47,637 nt of DNA. Origin: a virus. Made by a program: the position numbers and the translations under genes. The DNA lies in IMG/VR virus record IMGVR_UViG_3300037189_007203, positions 1 through 47,637 of that record. One strand, written 5' to 3'. The notes beneath the pieces are model-generated. The model was not told the DNA's origin. It saw nothing but the letters and a program-made list of their open reading frames with translations, and made no database searches. The first letter of the stretch is position 1. Each line of letters begins with the position of its first letter. This document shows positions 12,391-25,400 of the stretch, in pieces.

Positions 12391-13146
12391 TCAGGATGGC
12401 TTACCTTCATCACGGGTCAAGCGTCCGCTGACCGCTTTGTGATGCTGGTACGCTTCGATGAGGAAAATCACGGCACCGAGTCCGATGAGTACGCCGACGC
12501 CAATCTTGAACCAAAGGGACTCAACCACGTCCTGAATGATGAAAGGGCATGCAAAGAAGAATGCCGACGTCGCCATCAGGGTGAGCCCGTTCTTCTTGCT
12601 CAGGCCAAGTACGCTGGAGCCAATCAACAGCAGGACGCTGGCGATGGCGAACCAAGAGCCGAGCGTGAAGCACTGGGCCCTGAGTTCCGAGAACGCCTTG
12701 TCCTTGCGGATGGCCTCGTTCTCTTCCTTGAGAGACAGGTTCTCCAACTGCACCATGTCCACCATGGTCCACAGTTCGTTGGTTTCTTCCTCCACCTTGT
12801 TAGCCCTGTCCTCGGCCTTCTTGAGTTCCTTGGAACTGGTCAGGGCTGACTTGAAGGCGTCCACCTGCTTCTGGGTGGATGGCTTGATTCCGTCCAGTCT
12901 GGTGATGGTGAGTTCGACCAACTTGGCGTGAGGCATGGAGGTGCCATCCTTGGCCACCTTGAGGGCCGCAGACGCCTCTGAGGCCTCGTTCTCGATGCGG
13001 GTGATGTACTTGTCCTTCTCTGGGTTGTCCACGACCTTGACCACGGGGGGCAAGGGCTTGGTGGAGCAACCAATCAGAGCAAGGCAGACAAAACCAGCCC
13101 AGCAACAAACCCGATGGCGAACCATCTGATGGTGTGATTGGCCCAT
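12391..13146 (-). CDS. Lipoprotein with periplasmic coiled coil and three C-terminal membrane helices (candidate unimolecular spanin)
   Basis: The product has 251 residues. It has a basic N-terminus, a hydrophobic run and a lipobox, L24-I-G-C27, followed by Ser-Thr-Lys, so the mature protein would carry lipid on Cys27. Residues about 45-155 are charged and helical (TSSKELKKAEDRANKVEEET, then LENLSLKEENEAIRKDK). Three membrane segments follow near 159-181, 187-206 and 213-230, then a basic tail. Lipid at one end and membrane helices at the other, joined by a coiled coil, is the plan of a unimolecular spanin, which fuses the inner and outer membranes at lysis. The family is not recognised, and three helices are more than usual. 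It follows the holin gene; ATG at 13125 (M8) is an alternative start. Confidence 0.75.
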   Translation of the reverse strand: MGQSHHQMVRHRVCCWAGFVCLALIGCSTKPLPPVVKVVDNPEKDKYITRIENEASEASAALKVAKDGTSMPHAKLVELTITRLDGIKPSTQKQVDAFKSALTSSKELKKAEDRANKVEEETNELWTMVDMVQLENLSLKEENEAIRKDKAFSELRAQCFTLGSWFAIASVLLLIGSSVLGLSKKNGLTLMATSAFFFACPFIIQDVVESLWFKIGVGVLIGLGAVIFLIEAYQHHKAVSGRLTRDEGKPS

Positions 13147-13152
13147 AGGTAG

Positions 13153-13482
13153 TTAGCGATTTCTTTGATTTTTTCCATGGAGAGGATTAGAGCCGTTCAA
13201 GACCCTCAAGACAAGTTGTATGAGTTCAGGCGTGGCTGAGCCGCAACAGGAATAGATGATGGCCTCGTACAGAGGCTCCACCTTTCCGTGGACGGCGAAG
13301 TAGCACAGCACCCCTACGATTCCGCCTGCGATGATTCGTCTTACCCATAGCCACCAAGGAACATCCTCCTTGGCCAAAAGCAACCTGCATAGGGCACCCA
13401 AGGCCCCGAGCATGGCTACAATCCACCCACCTTTCTTCAACTCTTCGGCGGTCTGTAGTAGGTTGTTATCTGGCGGAGTCAT
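13153..13482 (-). CDS. Holin (superfamily III/LydA-like)
   Basis: The product has 109 residues from the ATG at 13482. It has a short polar N-terminus, a first membrane segment (GGWIVAMLGALGALCRLLLA, residues 18-37), a second (RRIIAGGIVGVLCYFAVHG, about 48-66) and a third weaker helix (EAIIYSCCGSATPELIQLVL). The layout and the GALGAL...R pattern resemble LydA-type holins that open the inner membrane at lysis. The start overlaps the end of the giant gene by 17 bases. A longer upstream frame exists but runs inside the giant gene. The next gene is the lipoprotein, so holin and candidate spanin form the lysis cassette, with the endolysin elsewhere. Confidence 0.82.
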   Translation of the reverse strand: MTPPDNNLLQTAEELKKGGWIVAMLGALGALCRLLLAKEDVPWWLWVRRIIAGGIVGVLCYFAVHGKVEPLYEAIIYSCCGSATPELIQLVLRVLNGSNPLHGKNQRNR

Positions 13483-16400
13483 CTTCGTCTTCGAGGGCTT
13501 CGCCCTTGGTCGGAATCTTGCGGCCCATCGTGACCTTGCTGAAGTTCCTGTACATTCTGGAGAGCATCTCAAGGGTTTGGGTGTTGGGTTCGGCACGGCC
13601 CCTGCCACCGCCAGAGGGCATGAGCATGGCGATGCCATCGACAATCTTCTTCCTAAAGGCCTTCTTGTGGGCCTCCGTGGGCATGCGGGGCTTGAACCTG
13701 AGGACAGGTCCGCCGCACGAGAAGTAGGTGGACATGGCACGGGACAACGCCTCAGGGTCCGAAACGTTGACCTTGTTGACATGCTTCATCCATACCTTCG
13801 GTCCGACCACGCTGAACACAGGGCCGAAGGGTGCCATGGGCTTGGCGTTCTGGCTTCGGAACGAACTGCCTGACTTGGGTTCTTCCCCGCCTAGGTTCGA
13901 TACGACGCCGCCGAACGACGCTGGGAGGATGTTGCCCTTCCTGTTGTATTCGGAGGGGTTGTAGTCCTCGTTGAGTGCCGAAACCATGCTTTCTCCAGTC
14001 GTCTTTCCGTGGGTATGGCCTTGGGTGACATAGGCACCGACAGGGGACCACTCGCTCAGGAACTTGGAGATGTAGGGCAGTCTGCCCATGTACTTGGAAT
14101 TCTGGAAGAACGCCTCCCTGAGCATTGTCGGGTTGTTAATCTTTTCCATGATTGCACGGCCAGTCTTGGGGTCAACGAGCGTGTAGGTCCCGTCTGCGGC
14201 GACTGTGACCAAGGGTCTTTGGAATGCGTCGGTGGAGAACCCGTCGATGGACGCCTGCTTCTGCCCGTACATGATGGACTGGATGAACCAAGAAGGTGCA
14301 CCATACTGGGACACATACCCCATGGCCCTTCCAGCCTCGGACCAGTAGAACATCGAGGAGCCAGCGTTGGCCACGGCGGAGTCGATTACTCTCTGCCTGT
14401 CGTTCTTCTCTCCATCGCTGACCCTTCCGTAGTTCCGCTGGAAGAAATCAGTAGGCAAGTCCTTGGCCCTGTACGGCTTCCCGTCGGCATCGAGCATGCT
14501 ACTCTCTCCATAACTTACATACGGGTCGGCAGGTCTTCCGATGTATTCCATCGCACCCTCGATGTGGGCCTCGCCTCCTGCCACAGCCCTCCAGTAAGAA
14601 CTAACGTCACCCATGTCGGCAGGCATGATGCCGTCCGTCATAATCAGCGGAGCGGCTTCGATTGCCGCCTTGGTGACATGCAATCTGATGTCGCCGCTGA
14701 CGCCGTTATGCTCGAATGCGTTGCCGCTCCTGAACACGGACACGAAGAAGGCGTTGTCCACTTCGGCCAATCTCTTGAACAAGCCTCCGTGCAACTGACT
14801 CCTTACGGACTCTGGGAGCACGAAAATCTGGGCCATGATGTGTGCGAACGTGTTGTCCGACGCCATGGTGAGCATGTTCGCCTGCCTTCCGATGAGCATG
14901 GTCGGGACGATGTCCAACGAGTGACCTCTCATCACCTGCATTCTTGCGTCTGAATAGGTGATGGCACCGAAGCCAGCGTTGGCCGCACGAAGGACTGTGC
15001 CAGTGACGGCCACGGGCTTGTAGATGTCCTCGACTCCGTACGGAAGCGTACTGGTCAGTCTTGGGGCGTTGGTGCTCGGCTTAATCGGAACCTGAGGAGA
15101 GAGTTCGTCGATTCTCGCCTGCAAGTCCTTAATCTGGGCAGGAACGACGCCCATTCTCGACACATGCGAGATGAGCCCAGAAATCGAACTGGCGGCGAAC
15201 TGACCGAGTGCGGTGTTGGCCGCAACGTACTGCACGGCATAGGAGGCCGTATCTGCGTCTGGAGCGGGAGCCCTTTGTGCGTTCCTGAAGTCCAACTGAT
15301 GTGCGTTCATCGGATTGGAAATCATGCCAGCAGAAGGGAACAGCAGTTGTGCTGGGTTCATCCTGTCATGGTCTTGGCCTGACTCTATCAGGACGTACCT
15401 GTTCGGGTTCTGAGTGACCGAAGATGCCAGAGGACTGTCTTCGTATCCTCTTCCGAAACTTCCCTCGACGGGTGCTCCGTCTGGCTGTACTTCTGGCATG
15501 AGCATCTGATTCCTAGGAGACTCAAGACGCTCACGATAGGTTGCGATGAGGTTGTCGAAGAACTTGGCCTTGGCCAGCCTGCTTGCCCTCGGTCCAGCAT
15601 AATCACGAAGGTAATCCTGCTCCATGGCGTCGCTCGAAAGGACGGATTCCCTCATCGCCTCGATTCTGTCGATGGTTCTTGCCGCAACTGCGTCCCAGTC
15701 AACGTCCGTGGCACCGACCATGGCGTTGTTGGATTCGGTGATGTGGAGGGACTTGCTGATTACCTCTGGGTCTTGGGCCGCATAAATCATGAAGACGAAA
15801 CTCGGGGTAGGCTGGGGCCTGTTCGATGAGTCCTCACGATAACTGAAAGAATCGTTTTCAAAAACGTACCCCATGAACGACTTTGGAAGCAGTGCCGCCA
15901 TAAGGTCCCCGTGGGCCAGATTGTTGATTTGTACGGCGAGCCTTCTGCCGACCTGAACCGCCATCCTTCCAGCCTCTTCGTTTTCATGGATACGTCCAGT
16001 CCTGTAATCCTGAAGGTCTGGGTGTGCGTAGACTGGGATTGTCTCCTTGCCGATGTAGGGCCTGTAATGTGCGGGAACCTGCATGGTCCTACCAGTCTCC
16101 TTCAGCGTCAGGCTGTCCTTCAGCATGTAGAGTTCGATGGGAGAAAGGACGGACAGGTTCTTCATCAGGAACATGGTGTTCATCCTATTGTCACCACGGG
16201 CGTTCATCATCTGGAACTTGAGGTTCTGGTTGATGAGCGTCTGTGCGTCCTTGACCGATGCTTCCAGCCTCTTCTTGGCCTCGATTAGTTTGGCCAAGTC
16301 TCCAGACTTCTTGAGTCCTTCGATTTGCTCGAACGTATCTGGTAGTGACTTTTCTGCGGTGTTCGGGTCGCCGAAGGTATGGTACTGGAAGGAGTCAGAC

Positions 16401-19400
16401 TGGATTTCTTCGATGCCGATTACGGCCTCTGGGGCGTACTTGAATCCGCTGACGGCGTCTTCCCCGTGGAAGGCGGGCTCGGTATGGTTTGCGATTCCGT
16501 ACTCACCAGAGAGCACAGTCTCGGTGCTTCTGACGTGTCCCAACTGGAAGGTTCCGGGGTCATTGTTGTCGTAGTGACTGAAGTCGGCCACTTGTCCGCC
16601 GACGAGTTTTCTCACGGCTTCGACACGCTCGATGGTGTCGATGATGCTTTGAATCTTCTTCTTCTGCTCTGGAGACTGGGCATGGTTCATCCTGTCCTTG
16701 AGCGTTTCCTTAGCCCTTCTGGACTCTTCTAGGAGCCTGACGTTGGTCACTTCGACGAACTGAGGGCTGGACTGATAGAAACCAGTGAACGTCGCATAGG
16801 ACGCATGGTAGTTTCCTCCGTGGAAGTAAAGGTTCTGCTGGCTGGCCGACGGGTAGGGGTATGTGGAACCCACGCTCTTGAACACGCCAATTCCGACATT
16901 GAGGGAGGACGGGGCGTCTTCGCCAGACGTAGGATTCAGGGGGTTCGTTTCTCTGGTCTGATTGGAATACTCAATCTCATAAGGATTGATGAAGCCCAAT
17001 TCTCCCAAGAAGGTTTCGATGGTCTTGTACTGGTCGCCGAGCCTTCCCCAGATTACGTCCCTCATGACGTATTCCAACTGGGCAGGTCTTACGCCTCTAG
17101 TCTCCCCGAAGAATCCTTCCTTGGTCGCAGAGGTTTCCGTGGTGTTCCTGTAGAGGCTCCTCATGGCCTCGATGCTGTCCATCAGGCTTCCAGTGATTAG
17201 GTCTGGAGGCATGCCCATCTCGGCAATCGTGAACTCAAGGGACTTTTGAAGTGCGGCGGCGAGGGCCTGTGCGTCTGCATGGGTTTCTTCCACATGAAGT
17301 TTGTCTTCGATTAGTTTGGCTACCTTTTGGAGATTGTCCAAGTGGGTGTTGACCACGAAATCTTCCTTGGCCTGAACGTCGTCGATGAAAGGCAGGTTGT
17401 AGAGTCCGCTGAGCGAGCCAGCCTTGATATTCCTGTTTTCGGACAGGATGGGGTTGTTGTTGGCCCGTCTGATTTGCCTGCTGGTCCTAGGATAGACAGT
17501 GTAGATGAACTCGGCTAGGTCCTGTCTGGTGAGGGGTGTGTTCATGTTATCGTGCAGGAGGTACACGATGCCAGTCATGCGAATCTCGTCCTTGGAGACA
17601 GCGTTCTCCCTGATGAACTTGTACCACTCCGCACCAGTCATGCTGTCAGGGTAAAGGTCCCTGCCAGACTTACGCTTTCCGTAGGCGACGACCTTCATCA
17701 ACTTGGAGGAGAACTCGACTGGACCGCTTCCGTTTCCGAACGTGAGTTTTCTTCTGAGAAGTCCCTCCAGTTCTCTTGCGTCCCTGCTACCAATCATGAG
17801 GTTGGCGGACCTGACCTGCACGGGAGGGAGTTGGGTCTGTAACACGGAGCCAGTGCTGAGTGCCTGACTCACGGCATTCGCCTCGGTGGGAGTCATGGAC
17901 TTGTCGAAATCTCCGACGTAGTACGACTTGCTGTTAACCATGGCTAGGCCAGATTCGTTCTCCCTGAGGAACTTCCCAGTCTGTACGCTGAAGTCCACGT
18001 TCGAGTCTGGGTTCGTGACGCCCTGCTTAATCTGCGGAGCGTCCATGCCTGCGGCCACCAAGGCCTGAGCCATGATAGCCTTGCTGGCCTTGACTCCGAA
18101 TTGTGCCCTGATGGATTCGGCTTCGGCTAGTGTCTTGACTGGCACCACCTTCTTGGTGGTGATTGGGTTCCCGTACTGGTCGATGCCAGTCTGGAAGTCA
18201 TAGGTGACGAAGTAGCCAGTAGGCTTGGCCTTGGGTCCTCTGTGGACGATGGAGACGCCGTTCTCTTCCTTGCCGTCCCATGCGAACTTCAGCAAGTCCT
18301 GCCTATTGGGGAACATGAGTTCGATGGCGAGCGTGGTGTCCCCGTTCTTGGTGATGTGTCTTTCGGCGTCAGGGATGGAGAAGCCGTGGTCTGACTGGAT
18401 GGCAAGTTCTGCTACCTTCTCGATGTCTCCGAGCAGTCTCGGATTTCTTCCAAGCACGAGGGCGGCTCTTCTCGAAAATGCGGTCTTATGGTCTTCGACG
18501 CTCAAGACTTGGCCGTACTCAGAGGTGGCCTCTGGGTTTTTCTTGAGGATTTCTTCGATGTCAGCCGAATCAAGCGGAGAGGAGCCAGCGGAGTCTCTCA
18601 TCAAGGCCTCAAGCCTAGTGCTCTTTCCTCCTCCACGATGGTACTCGGGCCCGAGAGAACCAGAACTTGCTTTCATGCCTCCGTAGATGCTGGCTCCGTC
18701 TCCGAGCGGAGGAATCAGCATGCCCGTGCTTTGAGTCTGGCTGGCAAGGACTCTCATCAGGTTGGACATGGACCCTCCAATGAAGATGTTGTTCAGGACC
18801 GAACGGATGACTTCTGGCGTGGCGTCGGCTGGTAGCGTGATGCTTGCGTACTGATGTCCAGTCCTGTGGCCGAGGATGGAATAGGCCAAGGCGACTGCAT
18901 CGGCGTCGTTGTGTGCGTCGTCAGAAGACATCATCTTCTCGAACCCAGCACTCTGAGTTGAGTACCTGTACGGAATGCCAGACTTGTTTGCGTCGATGCC
19001 CTCGTACCTAGTTCTGATTGAATCACCCTTTGCGATTCTAGCCCTAGCAGACTTGATTAACTGCTTACGCCAAGACGCTCCTCCGATGGAGAACGCTTGG
19101 TTCATGCCAGAAGGCTCTGCGGCGTAATTCGACATGTTCATGTTCCCGAACAAGGCCATGTGGATGTTTGCTGGCGAGATGTCGCCAGTATACGGGTCGT
19201 AGCCTAGGGATTCCTGAATGCTGAATCCGATGGGAATCTTTCGTCTTTCTTCCTGAGGGGTATACTGCCTTCCGAGATAGCCAGCCTTGTATCCAGCATG
19301 GTCGCCAGTGATATTGATGACCAGCCTTCCGTCTTCGAGACGCTTCCATGCGAATCCAGCCATCGGATTAGTCATGAAGGGCATGTTCTCTGCGAAGTTG

Positions 19401-22400
19401 TCGTAATGGGTCGTGCCATTGTCCCTGTCAGGGACGAAGGGAAGGCCAGCGAACAATGCGGAGACGCCCTGTGCGTGTGCCTTGTACTTGATTCCACTAC
19501 CGCCGCTTTCGGTTTCATGCGTCTTCATGGACCTACTGGTGATGGCTCGTCCGCTGAGCCTGAATCTGGCAGGCTCGATGCTCACCTTGTCGGTTCCCAT
19601 CTTCTTGGCCTGAGCGATGATGGAATTGACCACGTTCTTTCTGATGAAGGTCTGGCTGATTTCCGAGCCCCTGAATCCTACATCTGCCTTATGTACGCCG
19701 AGAAGGCTGTCTGGGCTTTGGTTCGGCTGTGCTTCATCCCCCTCGACGACGAACACGTTAGGGTCGTTCGAAGCAGGGTCGTAAACCTTGAACAGAGCCT
19801 CGGCCAAGCCCATCTGCTCACCAGAGAATCCGATGGCAGGAATCTGAAATTCTCTCTGCTGAACGACGTTGGTGTCTGCCGCTACGATGGAGTGGCTTCT
19901 ATTGGGATGGTTGATATGCCCAGTGAAATGAGAGCCGACTGCGGTGTTGGATGCCGAGAAGGTGGGGGACTGCGACTTGTAAGCCAAGGGAGACATGTAC
20001 GTCATCAGGCTGGAGTGAGGCCTGTCCTTGGACGGATTTCCGTCGGTCATGTCTGGCACATAGGCCCTAGCGGAAGAATCCATGACGGACCAAGCGGCAA
20101 GAAGGGCGTTTTGGGTGATGGGGTCGCTGAAGACAGCCGATGCCATTTTTCCAATCCAATGAGGGGAAACTCCGCTATTGTAGATGCTGTTGATGTAGTC
20201 CCTTTCATTGACGCCCATTTCGGTGGCGTATCTTCCTTCCGTGAGGTAGAAGTCCAACTGCCTGTTCAACTCGGCACGGGTTTCGTTGCCGATTTTCTGC
20301 GAAAGATTCGGGGCTTCTGGGAGTCTCTTGATGTGCTGATATGCGTTCATCACGCCAAGCATCGTCAGGATTCCATAATTGGAATTGGAAGACGTCAGGT
20401 GGCTGATGATTGCGGAAATCTGCTTGGAATCCAGAGTCTCGAAGAAAGCCTTTCTGGCCGCATCCATCTCTGGGGTGAACTTCACTGAGAAGTCGTGACC
20501 CCTGTAGGCGTCTCTGGCGGCTTTGAGCAAGGCTCTCTGCTCGACGCTGAGTATGTCTCCGACTACGAGTTTGCCATTCTTGACGACAGGCACCTTTTCG
20601 GACATGGCGACGGCCAAGAAGGGTGCGATGCCGATAGCGTAACTTTCGATGGTATGTCCGCCGTCATGCTGTGAGTTGAACGTGTTGCTCTGGGAAGGCT
20701 GTGCCCAGAGTTGGTAGAAATTCGAATCAGCCGTAAGGGACTGGGTCACTCCGATGCCTTTCTCCCAAGAAGTCAGATAAAGGGCGGAATGGAGTGCGTG
20801 GATGCCATTCGTGTAGGGACGGGCGGAGTCGATGAGTACTCCCCTTTCGCTGAATGTGCCGCCCTGCTGGGTCTGCACGATGGTGGCCGCAAGGTCGGAC
20901 AGCGGACCGATGTAAGACATGGGCCTAGTGACGTTCCCGTTTCCGTCATTGATTGCACCGAAGATGATGGACCTAGCCGCAAGGTCCTTCAAGACGGACG
21001 CCTTTACGACTGGGATGTTGTACGACCTGTTTCCTACGCCAGAGGGAACGAGTCGGTTGTTCCAGATGGGAAGTTCCATGTTCCGCTTGTGCGTGAGTGC
21101 GGAAGAAGTGTCCGCAACCAAGTTCTCTTGCAGGACGAGGCCTCCGTCGGCACCACGATAGCCTCTCAGCAGTGCTAGTTCTTGGATGAATCCAGTGGAG
21201 ACAGAGCCTCCGTCCCCAATTTTTTGCACGTTTCTGTGGACATAGTCCCTGCTGGAGTTCTGGACGTCGCCGATTAGCAGGGTGGCGGACTGGGCCAGAG
21301 TTGCGGCCTGCGAAGAAATCTTGATAAGGAGCCTCATCTTATCAAGACCTGAAACTTCAGCCTCTTGGTCGGACAGTTCGTTCAGGACCTTTTCCGCAAG
21401 CGACCTCGTGGCGTAGGCGGATGAAGTCACGGACATCAGGTTATCTTGGATGTTGCTGTCGGAGTGGAATCTTCTTTCTCCGATGTCATCAATAAGTCCG
21501 TAGAAACTGAATTCCCTTTGCCCGATTTTGAAATCCGTATTGGTGATTGACCCAGCCCTGATTGTGGACTCTGAAGTGAATCCGACCATGGGCATGAGGG
21601 TCTGCAATTCGACGAAAGCATCCCTCACCTCTGGGCTGTAGCCGCTCGCATAAATGGCTGGTGCGATTCCGATTTGATTGTAAGTTCTGGACGCCTCCAT
21701 GTTGCGTGGGTCGGTATGGCTTTCATAGATGGACATCGAACTACCGAATGACCTGTGGGACTGCGTACCGACTCCGTTGACGGAGTGAGTCCTGAATCCA
21801 GCGAGGTCTGGCTCAAGCATGGCCAGAGACGCTTCGTCCAATAGCGAGAACTTGACGGCCATCAGTTGGTCGGCCTGCGTCGGGTCCATACCCTCGGTAC
21901 CAGAGGACAACTTTTCGATAATCTTCTGATAGAACGGCTTAATCAGGAACATCTTTCTCGCAATCCTCCTGTTGAGCAATTCGGCCTGCTGTTCGATGGC
22001 CGCTCTCATGAGCCTTTCGGCATCCGTGTCAGCAAGGCCTTGTTTGACACCAAAGTATCCAGCGTCCAGATACCCCTTATTGGCCCACTTATCAGTCAGT
22101 TTAGCCCAAACGGCATCCTCGACCCAGTCGGGCTTCCTCGGAATAAAAACCGCTCTTCCAGTCGTAAAGTCAAAGTTTAGAAGACCGAACCTGTTTTTTC
22201 CGTAACTTCCTACGGAAGAATTCATGCTCTGGAAAATCGTATCGAATTGCGGAGGCATCGCATCACGACCAACCAGAGTATCAATGAAATTTCTTACTGG
22301 GTCGTTGGTGCTGTAGTATGAGTTGCCCTTGAATGCGGCATCGACGGAAGAAATCAATTTCTGCGGAGTGGCATTTTCAACGTCGAACTTGGCCTTCATC

Positions 22401-25400
22401 AAGGCACCGACGCCCATAGACCTAGTGGCGGTTCTTTCGTGGACCAACTGCCTGTGTGCTATTGAGATGAGGTCAACCAGTTCTCCCTTGGTCAGTGTCT
22501 CAGGGAAGTCCGTAAGGTCCACTTGTGAGAACAGGGCGGCGTTGGAAAGAAGAAGTCCGTCTTCGCTGATTCCCCTGCTCTTGAGGATTTCTGGGAGGTC
22601 TTTTGCCTTAACCACCGACGGGAAGTCGTCTCTCGTGATGATGTCCATGGCCTCGGTGGGCGTGATTAACTCGCTTTCAGACACGACGATGCCGTCGATG
22701 ATTCTGGCGATGTCTTCGAGCGTCACAGTAGTCTGCCCGTCCTTGGCTATTGCGTTGTAGATGCCAAGGCTTCCGTCGCCGTGGCCCTGAACCGAGGCGT
22801 TATCAAACTCTCCGTGGAGGAGGTTCCTCGTCCTGTCTAGCGATTGTGCCTTGTTGCCCCTCACTCTGATGATGCCCTGCCTGAAGGCGAGACGGGGGAC
22901 GCCGTCCTTACCGATTTCCCAGCCTCTTCCGTAGAAGGCTACGGCATTGAGTCGCTGTAGTTCGTTGTCGAGAGTCCTCAGGACCCAAGACACCAGAGCA
23001 CCTCTGGCCATCAGTTTAAGGGGGTCGTTGGACCTTTCTTCTGGCTTCAGCCTAGAGTCCCCAGTGCCAGCAATCATCAGATTGGCCACACGGATGGGGG
23101 TTTTGTTCTTCAGGGCCAGTCCGATGGCCTTGATGCTGTTGCCAGCGTACCCGATTTCCATGGCCCCCTTGATTGCGTCCAGACCATTGACTCTGGTCAT
23201 GTCAGGGTTGATGCCAGTGGAGTTCAACTCCTCTTGGGTCATCCTCGACCTGCTTTCGGTCAGGTTGGCCTCGATTTCATGCTTCTGGGACAGGTACTGC
23301 ATCGTGCTGACAGTACTGAAGATTTCCTTGGCCTTGGCGGCAAACGAGCCGACGTCGAGGCCGTGGGGGCCAGAGTCAGCCATCTTGCTGATAATCTGGA
23401 ATGCGTTGAGGGCCTGCATCGAACGCCTCATGTACTTCAGCGAGTTGTTCATGCCGTTGTACAGCCTGTAAGCCAGAGGAGAGTTCTCGACGGAGAGCAT
23501 TCCGATTCCGCTCTCAAGGAGGTTCTCAAGTTCCATGACATGCTCGCAGACGATGTCCTTGGCATGTGCTTCCCTGATTTCACCACGCCTGAAGGATTCC
23601 ATGGCCTCCTTGGCCTTGTTCCTGATGTCTGCGATTCTCTTGGACAGCCTTTCTGCGTTCACCCTAGACATGTGCCCAGCGGGGTGGTGCATGTGTGCGT
23701 CCGCAAGCCCGAGCATGGACTCTTCCGCAACCCTGATGAGGTTGGGGTAGGCGTACTGCCTGAGGTGCATGTGCATCGGAGAGCCAGCCATCTTGATGAT
23801 GGACTGGATAATCTGTGCGTTCTGGAACTGCGTGGGGGAACTGGAGGGGTCGTCGGTGAAGAAGACCCTACCGCTGTCATTGACCACTCTTTCGGTGCTC
23901 AGGGTCCTGCCAGCCTCGCCCGTGATGTTGTTGAGCAGAATCAGGCCTGCGTTCTGGAACAACTTGCTGTCCTTGACGGAGACGGAGTCGGTCCATTGCT
24001 CACGACGCTGGATGGCATGCTGGACTTCGTGCAGGATTGTCTCGACGGCGTTACGCTCGAAGTCGATGCCGAAGGATGCGTAGTCTAGGTGGTCAGGGGA
24101 GCCACGTTCGTGCATCTCCTTGCCGATGAATCTGTCGATACCGAGCGTGATGACGTCCGCATCTGGGTTGTAGTAGGCACCATATCCGTAGTCCCACTCG
24201 ACCCTGACATCCTTGAGGGACGGGTAATGCAGGTACAGGAGCCTGTGGTCCAGCAGTTCGCCTAGTTTGAGCGAGTCCGTGGACATCATGGGGGCCTGAC
24301 TACGCATGAAGTCCTTGTAGTATGCGTCGAAGTCGGCCTGTCCTCCCTTGGAGAACGGAATAAGGTGCAACTTGCCTCCGACCTTTTCGGTCAGAAGTCT
24401 TGCTTCCTTGTCGCTGAATTCGAAGGCCTTGTAGTACTTGCCGCTGTCGGTCTTTACGAAGCGAAGGGCACCAGAGGCGACCATGTCAATCTCCTTGGCG
24501 GACATGCCAGCAAGCATGAGGTTCGCACTTCCAGACTTGCCAGACTTGATTCTGTAGGGCGACGGCTTGTTGACGTCGTAGCCCATCTGCCTGTATTGCT
24601 CATGAAGAGACTTGACCGCTTCGGCCACCCTCTTGGTGAACTTGTGATGACCCTTGGCTTCGCCAGTGATGTTAAGGGACGCACCGATGATTGAAGATGC
24701 GTTGCCGAGCCTTCTTCTGGTGCTGTTGTTGGCTACGTTCTTGGCCGTCGAAAGAGAATCCAAAGATGCGTTGGAAACAGTATGGATAATCTTGGCGTAA
24801 CCCCTGTTCGCTAGGGCTTTTGCGTAATCGGCGGGAGTGGTGTTGGCCCAATTGGCCGTGACCACGGGATTCCCGTTCTTGTCGATACGCATGAACGTAT
24901 TGCGGGTCCTGCCATAGTAGTTGTTGGGGTCGCCTGCTAGGATGCTCTTGGCCATTTCGGCCATCATCGCACCAGTAGCGACGCCATGCAGGTAGACTAA
25001 ATCTGCGTTGTTGATTCCGCCTTCGTACAGGCTTCTGACAAAGTCCTGAAGACCTTGAGCGGAGCCTTGCTTTGCAGGGTCGAAAGGAATCTTGAGTGCG
25101 TTTGCGATGTCTGCGACATGTCCGACGTGCCATCCGCTGTCGTAAGCCTTGAAGGTAGTGCCAGTGCCCCTGAGCCCAGAGAACGGAACGACTCCTAAGA
25201 TGGTGGTTTCGAGGTCGGTGGGCATCTCGACCTTCCCTCTTTCCCCGAACAGGGAGTGCATGGGGTTCGTGAGCCCAGTGGAAGGCTCCGTGGTCATGTT
25301 CAGGGCGTCTCCCTTGTCCGTGTAGGAGCCCATCAGGGTCAGTCCCTCGTTGATTGCCACGAACTTGGTGCCGTTCAGGTCCGAGATACCAGTCAGGATG

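Noticed and set aside
12375-12431. An 18-codon plus-strand ORF after a CACGACACATG leader
   Set aside because: It lies past the terminator, overlaps the end of the lipoprotein gene and has no recognisable product. The leader match is too short to rely on.
13483-13782. An N-terminal extension of the holin up to 13782
   Set aside because: It is Arg/Pro/Ser-rich shadow sequence inside the giant gene; the compact 109-residue product from 13482 fits holins.
19298-20488. A 396-codon plus-strand open frame inside the giant gene, with several smaller ones
   Set aside because: They are antisense to the giant protein and Val/His/Gly-rich like other shadow frames. None has the leader motif.
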